Shown here piece by piece: positions 19,401-25,766 of a DNA stretch of 64,000 nucleotides (position 1 is the first letter of the stretch; the number at the start of each line of letters is the position of its first letter). A model generated the notes under the pieces. That model was not told where the DNA came from. It saw only the letters and a program-made list of their open reading frames with translations, and searched no databases. Origin of the DNA: Bacteroidales bacterium UBA4116 (lineage in GTDB: Bacteria; Bacteroidota; Bacteroidia; Bacteroidales; Tannerellaceae); assembly GCA_002381645.1 (NCBI GenBank), contig DFXE01000012.1:124001-188000 (forward strand), in the 5' to 3' direction. Both the position numbers and the translations under genes were made by a program.

Positions 19401-22122
19401 AGTATTAGCCGGTATGTACGATGCTTCATTAGATAAGATATTACCTTTTTCCTGGTATTTTTCACCTTCCTCATCCAATCCGTTTTATTATAACAGGTTT
19501 TCCGAAGGAGAAGGATTCCAGTCGCGTTCCGGCTATGCGTCGCAGTCTGTGAAATATAAAGATGTAAAAGATTTTGTTTTCGACCGGTTAGACTGGCAGG
19601 GAGTAATGGATATCAACAATTACATGAGCCGGAGATTATACAGTGGAGGTGTGATGATGAAGGCGGCAGCAGGAGTTCCTCCTCCGATGGCTATGACAGA
19701 GTCGGCCGATGCAGGTATATTACAGGAAAACAGGGTTGTATCTGCTGATATGGAAATGACTGAGGAATCTGAAGCAACAGGAATGCAGCAACAGCCGGAA
19801 ACCGGTACGGCTCAACCTCAATTACGGACGAACTTCAACGAAACAGCATTCTTCTTTCCAACCTTACTAACGGATAAAGAGGGGAATGTATCGGTTAGTT
19901 TTACCATACCTGAAAGTAATACCACATGGAAACTGCAGGCATTGGCACATACCACCGATTTAAAATACGGTTTATTCACCAATGAAGTAATTACTCAAAA
20001 GCCATTGATGATATTGCCCAATTTACCCCGTTTTATCAGGAAAGGGGACCAGGTGAGCATTACAGCGCAAATTATTAATCAATCGGGAAAAGCGACTTCG
20101 GGTACGGCACGTCTGGAGTTATTTAATCCGGACGACGACAAAATAATAGGAAATGCTATGCAAAAACCGTTTAGCGTTACTACGGATGGAACGGCTATCG
20201 TTTCATGGTCTGTGAATGTGCCGGATAACGTAGACTTAGCCGGACTGCGTATTATAGCGGATTCCGATTCGGGCAGCGACGGAGAACAACACCTGTTGCC
20301 TGTTTTGTCCGACGAAATTATGGTTACCGAAAGTACGCCTTTCTATTTGCCGGGATCAGGGGAAAAACAGGTACGTTTACATGACGGTACTATATCTTCA
20401 ACCCGTAAACCATACCGCATGACCCTGGAGTTCAGCAGCAATCCGGTTTGGTATGCCGTTCAGGCGCTGCCTACGATTACACAACCTGATAATGAAAATG
20501 TAATAGCCTGGTTTGCCTCTTATTACAGCAATACCCTGGCAGCATCTATAGCCCGATCCAATCCACGGATAAAAAAAGTGATCGACCAGTGGACGGCACA
20601 GGGAGGAGATGCATCTACGCTTCTTTCCAATCTTGAAAAAAATGAGGAATTAAAGAATGTATTGCTGGAAGAAACCCCCTGGGTGCTGGAAGCAAAAACA
20701 GAAACCGAACAAAAACAACGCTTGTCGTTATTATTTGATACGAACAGGGCTAACAGTCAGCGTGAAGCCGCTATGCGGGTATTGCTTGAACAGCAAAACG
20801 ACCAGGGGGGCTGGGGCTGGTTTAAAGGATTTTATCCGAGCAGAAATATTACACTTTGGATACTCAACGGGATGTCGCAACTGGTACGTTTAAGCGCCGT
20901 ACAATATAATCAGCAGGAAAAAGAAATGCAGATGAGAGCGCTTCAATATCTGGATAAGACAATGCAAAAAGATTACGAATCGTTGAAGAAAATTTCTCTG
21001 CCGGAAGACTATTTACCTTCTTCCGAACAATTGGAATTTTTATATGTTCGTAGCTATTACAGGGATATTCCGGAATACGGAGAAGCACGGGAAGCTATAC
21101 GCTACTATACAGAGCAGGCGGAAAAACAATGGGAAAAGGCCTCTTTGTACGGAAAAGGGCATATCGCATTAGTAATGCACCACAACGGAAAGAAAGAAGT
21201 TGCACGGCAAATATTGGATTGGTTGCGCAAAACAGCTACCGTTTCTGAAGACATGGGGATGTATTGGGCAAATAATAAACGTGCAAACAACTTCTTTGTA
21301 TCTCCCGTCGACGTACATTGCCTGCTTATGACCGTTTTCGACGAATTAGGCAGCAGTACCGAAGAAACAGACCGTATGAAACAATGGCTGCTTAACCAGA
21401 AAAGGACACAGAACTGGGAAACCGCCCCTTCAACTGTAAATGCAGTATATGCTATTTTATCGAAAGGAACAGATTGGATGAATGAAAAGAACGGCGTAAC
21501 CATACAGTGGGGTAATCATATCTGGTCGGATTCCGGTGGAGAAACAGCAACCGGTTATATAAAAGAAACCATTTCCGGAAAAGATATCAACCCGGCTGAG
21601 AATACGGTTGTTATCCGGAAGGAAGGAAATGCTCCCGCATGGGGCGCGGTTTATGACCAATATTTTGAATCTGTTAGAAACATACAGAAGCAAAAGGGTG
21701 AATTAAACGTAGAGAAGAAACTGTTTATAGAAACAAATAACGGAACCGAACGCCAGATCAAACCTGTGGCCGAAGGGAACAGGCTTCGTGTAGGAGACAA
21801 GGTGATCGTAAGGTTGGTAATACGGTCCGACCGCGATATGGACTATGTAAGCCTGAAAGATTTAAGGGCCGGATGTTTTGAACCAAATGTACAGTTATCA
21901 GGTTTAGCTTATACAGACGGTGTGATGTATTACAGGGCGCCAAAAGACGTATCGGAAAACTTTTATTTCGACCATTTGCCTGCCGGCACCTATGTACTGG
22001 AATACGCTGCATTTGTATCGAGGGCCGGTAATTACAGCGGGGGATTGGCAACGATACAATGCCAGTATGCACCCGAATTCGTTTCGCATACAGAAGGAAT
22101 TTCGATTACAGTTAGTGAGTAA
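16483..22122 (+). CDS. Alpha-2-macroglobulin family protein lacking the thioester
   Basis: This encodes 1879 residues with a signal peptide (cleaved near residue 24) and no lipobox. It is a large secreted or periplasmic protein of the bacterial alpha-2-macroglobulin family. TDRGIYRPGQTIFFKG (about residue 515) is the conserved macroglobulin-domain strand. A bait-like variable region rich in A, E and Q lies around 1060-1110, then NETAFFFPTLLTDKEGN begins the A2M core. Where relatives have a C-x-EQ thioester before a YYANTLA-like helix, this protein has QPDNENVIAWFASYYSNTLA (about 1332), with no cysteine. A terpenoid-toroid helical domain with GGWGWFKG (about 1445) follows. It may trap proteases non-covalently or be structural. 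Confidence 0.88.
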   Translation: MKIKAILAVFVFSSIFTTVLYTRATELSNNKEMITQAISNDDTPKLIKTLITQMKEKLEVDEENFPGLIQEVEAYTATVADAPSRAVLHSMIAEMYNRYYQQNRWIIDRRTSIEGYVPEDIREWTSNLFTKKIEEELAASLQPQNVLRQTSVSQFSDIIDAGKDSPSLRPTLFDFLAYRALDIQPSEDIYQALLSFRRSQPDPRAALFAELKYMDYKYTRNLSGENQTRYEAALDSLLSVNADHDYSVEIIYAKLNLLRNKTYQSDSADSIRTLQYDLSKKWIARFPKYERIGLLTNWLASMEESNVHVQSNNTVYPGKNLEIKISYTNVSDIKVKVFRSLRKVEETSPYNYNSGEDKKDKKGDLIKELTFRLNVKNTYTQEDTTLLIPMEQPGLYEYELTSATKDIKAANIFSVSRLAASSRNTGPGKTEILVTDYLSGKPVNEAKVNYYKNNRNRLELIGSIKTDKDGLAVLPQNEGISAYQPYITGDVSSFITSIYIGRRSTAVNKEQQQLTLLTDRGIYRPGQTIFFKGIAYINDKENPQVVANKRFKIILRDANYQEVYTKEFTSNKFGSFTGEFTLPKQTLTGMFTLASENSSVTVRVEEYKRPTFKVEFLPVKEEVAFGDEVTIRGKAQTFSGVMLQSGDITYRIIRRPFWFRTYYGNFNEEQVAEGQLAVKDDGTFSFSFRPEKSGDSFPLAFQTYEVITSLTDSKGETQEARSTFSVGDRSMMLYTDIRGKMDKDSAEVQIKARTLNGEDITTKGTYTIHALEDTKDENVFKEGKLLAGGDFSTDKKLNTGVFANLPSGRLRLTMNAKDSKGRAVEEKTDFVLYSKQDKRPPVFTHTWILQEGKYYLPGEEAEVIFGTSDNNAYILYELFSNGKNVLRKRVELSNENRLFKIPFIESYGDGVTASFTFVKEGKLFTELVPVQRKRPDRNLTVKPETFRDRLLPGSNETWKFRIVNADSVPVIAEVLAGMYDASLDKILPFSWYFSPSSSNPFYYNRFSEGEGFQSRSGYASQSVKYKDVKDFVFDRLDWQGVMDINNYMSRRLYSGGVMMKAAAGVPPPMAMTESADAGILQENRVVSADMEMTEESEATGMQQQPETGTAQPQLRTNFNETAFFFPTLLTDKEGNVSVSFTIPESNTTWKLQALAHTTDLKYGLFTNEVITQKPLMILPNLPRFIRKGDQVSITAQIINQSGKATSGTARLELFNPDDDKIIGNAMQKPFSVTTDGTAIVSWSVNVPDNVDLAGLRIIADSDSGSDGEQHLLPVLSDEIMVTESTPFYLPGSGEKQVRLHDGTISSTRKPYRMTLEFSSNPVWYAVQALPTITQPDNENVIAWFASYYSNTLAASIARSNPRIKKVIDQWTAQGGDASTLLSNLEKNEELKNVLLEETPWVLEAKTETEQKQRLSLLFDTNRANSQREAAMRVLLEQQNDQGGWGWFKGFYPSRNITLWILNGMSQLVRLSAVQYNQQEKEMQMRALQYLDKTMQKDYESLKKISLPEDYLPSSEQLEFLYVRSYYRDIPEYGEAREAIRYYTEQAEKQWEKASLYGKGHIALVMHHNGKKEVARQILDWLRKTATVSEDMGMYWANNKRANNFFVSPVDVHCLLMTVFDELGSSTEETDRMKQWLLNQKRTQNWETAPSTVNAVYAILSKGTDWMNEKNGVTIQWGNHIWSDSGGETATGYIKETISGKDINPAENTVVIRKEGNAPAWGAVYDQYFESVRNIQKQKGELNVEKKLFIETNNGTERQIKPVAEGNRLRVGDKVIVRLVIRSDRDMDYVSLKDLRAGCFEPNVQLSGLAYTDGVMYYRAPKDVSENFYFDHLPAGTYVLEYAAFVSRAGNYSGGLATIQCQYAPEFVSHTEGISITVSE

Positions 22123-22159
22123 CATTCAGGAGGTTTTCAGGAGTATTTACCTTTTTGAC

Positions 22160-22211
22160 AATCGTTAAACAGTAATCGTTAACCGTTAATTACAGATTAT
22201 TATTAACTTTG
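22160..22211 (+). promoter_or_regulatory. Promoter with CGTTAA repeats ahead of DUF1573 genes
   Basis: The -7 box TAACTTTG is at 22204-22211. Upstream AATCGTTAA occurs twice (22160-22168, 22174-22182) 14 bp apart, and a third CGTTAA starts at 22184, 7 bp on. These direct repeats sit at the -33 region and look like a regulator site. Confidence 0.5.
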
Positions 22212-22244
22212 TAGCATAAATGCTATTCAATTAAAAAATAGAAT

Positions 22245-22622
22245 ATGAAACAGATTATTTTCGTTTGTATGGCTCTTCTCTTATCAGCAGGAAGTGTCTT
22301 TGCACAAGGCGGCCCCTCTATTACAGTGGCTGAAAATTTTCATGATTTTGGTGAGATAAAAGAAGCAGATGGAAAAGTTTCGCATACATTTGTTGTGAAA
22401 AACGATGGAAACGCACCTTTGGTTATTACGCGTGTAATTGCATCTTGCGGATGCACTTCACCGGATTGGACGAAAGAACCGATTGCTCCGGGACAAACCG
22501 GAGAAGTAAAGGTAACATTCGATCCTAAGAACCGTCCGGGTCCTTTTGCTAAAACCGTATCGATATACAGCAACGGGAAAACCGGCAGTTACGTAGTAAC
22601 GATCAGGGGAGACGTAAAATAA
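22245..22622 (+). CDS. DUF1573 protein, single domain
   Basis: This encodes 125 residues: a signal peptide cleaved after VFAQ, then one DUF1573 (ASPM/SPD-2/Hydin-like immunoglobulin) domain with HDFGEIKEADGKVSHTF, the ASCGCTSPDW segment with its paired cysteines, and PGPFAKTVSIYSNG. Its function is unknown. Such proteins are abundant secreted or periplasmic proteins in Bacteroidetes. It is followed 24 bp later by a larger paralogue whose first domain is closely similar, so the pair arose by tandem duplication. Confidence 0.9.
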   Translation: MKQIIFVCMALLLSAGSVFAQGGPSITVAENFHDFGEIKEADGKVSHTFVVKNDGNAPLVITRVIASCGCTSPDWTKEPIAPGQTGEVKVTFDPKNRPGPFAKTVSIYSNGKTGSYVVTIRGDVK

Positions 22623-22646
22623 AAGCGATCCTTTTCCGATATTCTA

Positions 22647-23777
22647 ATGCTGCAACACAAAGTTATAACCATTATAACAGCTCTTTTTCTTGTTTCCGGG
22701 CAGGTATATGCCCAGAAAAGTGCAGAAATAAACATAACCGAGCATACGTACGACTTCGGCTCCATAGCCGAAGCCGACGGCTTGGCTACCCATTCGTTTA
22801 CCATTCAGAATACCGGAACAGATCCGTTGGTTATCACACGCATCACAGCCTCCTGCGGATGTACCCGGCCCGAATATTCGAAAGCGCCGATTGAACCGGG
22901 GCAAACCGCAGAAATAAAAATAAGTTATAATCCCAAAGGACGTCCCGGGCCTTTTCATAAAAGCGTTTCCGTATTCAGTAATGCCAAAAATGGCAAACAG
23001 ACGTTATATGTAAAAGGGTCGGTCAAACCCAAACCAACCCAAACGGCTAAAGCTGTTGTTTCCTACCCTTATGGTATTGGCGGGTTGAAACTGCAGACAA
23101 AAACGATCCAGTATAGTAGTATCCGTCCGGGAGAAACACTGGGTGAGAAAATTGGCATAAAGAATGAAGGTGAGCATCCTGTCACCGTAAAAGCCGGAAA
23201 AACCCCTAACTATTTAACGGCAGAAATCCGTCCCTCCACCCTGGAACCCGGTGAAACAGGAGAAATTACCTTGTTATTCAATACCGATCTTTCACGGAAA
23301 ATGGGACGTATCACTACCGTTTTACCGTTAACGGTGGAAAGCGGTGGAAAGAAAAAAGGTACGGAAGGTACAATAGAGGTAGCAGCCAATGTGATCGATA
23401 ATTTTAGTAAATGGTCGGCAACAGATAAAGCGAACGCTCCCGTAATACAATTCTCTGCCACTTCATTGGATTTCGGTAAACTTCCTGAAAAAGGGGGAAG
23501 CATTATACCTTTTATCGGCGGCGGAGGAAAAGAATCGGAAAATTTAATAATAACCAATACGGGTAAAACCCCCTTATCCGTTTATAGCGTGACATGCGAT
23601 AACGATCATGTCGATATCTCGGGCGGTAAAAAAGAATTGAAGCCCGGAGCTTCGGCCGAATATAAGGTAAGCGTCCGCCCGAAAGATATTAAAACAAAAC
23701 TGGAAGCATTTATCAATGTTGTGTGTAACGACCCGAACAGCCCTGTACGGCTGATAAAAGTTACTGCCGAAAAATAA
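22647..23777 (+). CDS. DUF1573 protein, multi-domain
   Basis: This encodes 376 residues with a signal peptide (VYAQ). Residues 25-125 repeat the DUF1573 domain of the upstream protein, including ASCGCTRPEYSKAPIEPGQTAEI. Residues about 135-250 and 265-376 form two further immunoglobulin-like segments, the second starting ISFSATSLDFGKLPEKG-like and lacking the CGC motif. It is probably periplasmic or surface-exposed; its role is unknown. It is co-transcribed with the smaller paralogue, and meaB starts 15 bp after its stop. Confidence 0.88.
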   Translation: MLQHKVITIITALFLVSGQVYAQKSAEINITEHTYDFGSIAEADGLATHSFTIQNTGTDPLVITRITASCGCTRPEYSKAPIEPGQTAEIKISYNPKGRPGPFHKSVSVFSNAKNGKQTLYVKGSVKPKPTQTAKAVVSYPYGIGGLKLQTKTIQYSSIRPGETLGEKIGIKNEGEHPVTVKAGKTPNYLTAEIRPSTLEPGETGEITLLFNTDLSRKMGRITTVLPLTVESGGKKKGTEGTIEVAANVIDNFSKWSATDKANAPVIQFSATSLDFGKLPEKGGSIIPFIGGGGKESENLIITNTGKTPLSVYSVTCDNDHVDISGGKKELKPGASAEYKVSVRPKDIKTKLEAFINVVCNDPNSPVRLIKVTAEK

Positions 23778-23792
23778 AAAAGGTTATCTATC

Positions 23793-24893
23793 ATGGAGCA
23801 TCCTGAAAACGACGAATTATACAAAGGTTTGAAGGTGAACAAAGGAGTGTCGGATGTTCCGACCGTAAATCCTTACCTGAAACGTACACAGCGTAAAGAA
23901 TATTCTCCGGCAGAATTTGTCGACGGTATTCTTAATGGTAACATTACTATACTGAGCCAGGCCGTAACCTTAGTGGAAAGCTCCAGACCGGAACACCAGC
24001 AAATTGCACAGGAAATTATTGAAAAATGCCTGCCGCATGCAGGAAAGTCTGTCCGTATTGGTATAACAGGCGTACCGGGTGCCGGAAAAAGCACCTCAAT
24101 CGACGCGTTCGGTATGTATCTCATCAACAAAGGTAAAAAGCTTGCCGTTCTTGCGATCGACCCCAGTAGTGAACGTTCCAAAGGAAGTATATTGGGCGAT
24201 AAAACCCGTATGGAGGAACTTTCGCGCGAGAAAAACGCTTTTATACGTCCGTCACCCTCAGCAGGTTCTTTAGGAGGAGTAGCACGCAAAACCAGGGAAA
24301 TCATAGTGTTATGTGAAGCCGCCGGATTCGATACCATATTTGTGGAAACGGTAGGCGTAGGACAAAGTGAAACGGCAGTCCATTCCATGGTCGATTTTTT
24401 TCTGCTTATCCAGTTGGCAGGTACCGGTGATGAGTTGCAGGGAATAAAACGCGGTATCATGGAAATGGCCGATGGGATTATTATCAATAAAGCCGACGGT
24501 GATAATATAGATAAGGCTAACCTGGCCGCTTCTCATTTCCGTAATGCCCTCCATCTTTTTCCGCCTTCCGAATCGGGTTGGACTCCTCAGGTATTGACAT
24601 ATTCGGGATATTATAAACTTGGTATCGACCATATATGGAAAATGATCGGCGATTATATGGCTTTTACCAAAGACAACGGATATTTTGATTATAAACGGAA
24701 TGAGCAGTCAAAGTACTGGATGTATGAAAGTATTAATGAAAACCTCCGCAATACTTTTTATCATAATCCTGCTGTTGTAAATATGCTGAAAACTACCGAG
24801 CAAAAAGTCCTTCAAAATGAAATCAGTTCTTTTGTTGCCGCAAAACAAATGATGGATCTATTTCTGCAAAATCTATCTGGAAAAGGGCAATAA
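23793..24893 (+). CDS. meaB: Methylmalonyl-CoA mutase-associated GTPase MeaB (ArgK family)
   Basis: This G3E GTPase protects and reloads the B12 cofactor of methylmalonyl-CoA mutase in the succinate/propionate pathway. The 366 residues show the P-loop GVPGAGKST (about residue 93), AIDPSSERSKGSILGDKTRM (the switch region), FVETVGVGQSE, and the base-recognition motif NKADGDN. The C-terminal helices give the dimerisation arm. The mutase genes are not next to it here, and it appears to be read from the DUF1573 promoter. A long gene-free stretch follows. Confidence 0.93.
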   Translation: MEHPENDELYKGLKVNKGVSDVPTVNPYLKRTQRKEYSPAEFVDGILNGNITILSQAVTLVESSRPEHQQIAQEIIEKCLPHAGKSVRIGITGVPGAGKSTSIDAFGMYLINKGKKLAVLAIDPSSERSKGSILGDKTRMEELSREKNAFIRPSPSAGSLGGVARKTREIIVLCEAAGFDTIFVETVGVGQSETAVHSMVDFFLLIQLAGTGDELQGIKRGIMEMADGIIINKADGDNIDKANLAASHFRNALHLFPPSESGWTPQVLTYSGYYKLGIDHIWKMIGDYMAFTKDNGYFDYKRNEQSKYWMYESINENLRNTFYHNPAVVNMLKTTEQKVLQNEISSFVAAKQMMDLFLQNLSGKGQ

Positions 24894-24946
24894 TTGTAAT
24901 TTATTTCTGATATAACGTAAAAAAACCCTCTTCAATTACAGTTTGC

Positions 24947-25448
24947 ATTTTTTACGTTTCACCTTTCACCTACTGTTTAATAAGTTGATTATTATAAGAG
25001 TAGCTTAAGTCAAGAGGTGAAACGCGGGTGATTCCGTGAAAAAAAACTATCTGGTACCTGGTTAACCTGTAAATCATCTATGAATTATTCTACTGCATTT
25101 TATGTAATGGCTCTTATCATTTTAATCTCCGGAAACTTATTATTGATCGGCCCACCTTGGTGGAACGACCGAACCACCCGGGTGGGCCGATCGTTCCACC
25201 AAGGTGAGTCGATCGAATCACCCGGGTGGGCCGATCAATTATAGGTGAGCCGGATGTTAAAAGGTGCTTTATAAAATAGTAAAACAGCTAAGGTGAAAGA
25301 TGTAAATTATTATTCTTTCCTGTAATTGCTGCAATAAACCGGTGAAAGTATATTTTAAAAAGTGGAATTTCCTTTCACCTTCAAATGTTTTGTATCTTGT
25401 TGTTATTTAATGTGTTATTTATAAGGTGAAAGGTGAAACGAGAAAAAT
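24947..25448. repeat. ~500-bp non-coding element with terminal inverted repeats
   Basis: CGTTTCACCTTTCACCT (24955-24971) is repeated in exact inverse at 25424-25440, a 17-bp perfect match. With two mismatches it extends outward to 25 bp (24947 and 25448). Inside are further GGTGAAA copies in both directions (near 25016, 25291, 25341, 25372) and a GC-rich palindrome cluster near the exact middle. No ORF, transposase or clear target-site duplication is seen. It resembles a MITE-like element or a decayed repeat array. It lies between meaB and the aconitase gene. Confidence 0.6.
25142..25239. repeat. Four CACC-N2-GGTG boxes at 22-bp spacing
   Basis: CACCTTGGTG (25153), CACCCGGGTG (25175), CACCAAGGTG (25197) and CACCCGGGTG (25219) start exactly 22 bp apart, separated by 12-bp linkers carrying GATCG or its variants. 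The flanks ATTGATCGGCCCACC (25142-25156) and GGTGGGCCGATCAAT (25225-25239) are exact inverse copies. 25153-25206 is itself an imperfect palindrome with 24 of 27 pairs. It is much richer in G+C than its surroundings. It could be a protein-binding array or a set of alternative cruciforms. Confidence 0.75.
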
Positions 25449-25719
25449 ATGAATTCCATTTGGATAGAATATCTTACCTATATAAGGTAGTTTTGAGAAT
25501 AATCATTTCAGAATATTAAATGCACGACAATTTGTTTAAGGAAATATTTCTTCATTTTAAGGTTGCTAAAATGCTTGTTTTATTGAACAAAAAGCTTTTC
25601 AATGTAGTTCTATTAATATGAATAGATTAACTCATTAGTAAGGGGTAATGAATGAAAAGTAATAGATAAACTCTATCAGTTGATTGAAAAAACTGAACGA
25701 AAATAGTCCCTTTATTTCT

Positions 25720-25727
25720 TAGATTTG
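25720..25727 (+). promoter_or_regulatory. -7 promoter box (TAGATTTG) of the aconitase gene
   Basis: Exact TAnnTTTG match, 39 bp before ATG 25767. It overlaps the start of the longer open frame (25725), so that longer start is rejected. Confidence 0.6.
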
Positions 25728-25766
25728 TGTATTCCACATGAAGAACCTAATATAAAAATCATTGAT

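Larger units (their letters stand above)
24894..25766. other. Long gene-free stretch with repeat element
   Basis: These 873 bases carry no plausible coding frame. Most (24947-25448) are taken up by an inverted-repeat element described separately. The rest is AT-rich; a small hairpin (TACCT/AGGTA around 25474-25490) and the aconitase promoter lie to its right. Confidence 0.6.

Noticed and set aside
23873..24487. A 204-residue open frame on the minus strand
   Set aside because: It is fully antisense to meaB, which has all its motifs; composition is that of a shadow frame.
25142..25239. Integron attC site or prophage attachment site
   Set aside because: There is no integrase, no gene cassette and no core-site layout; regular 22-bp phasing is unlike attC.
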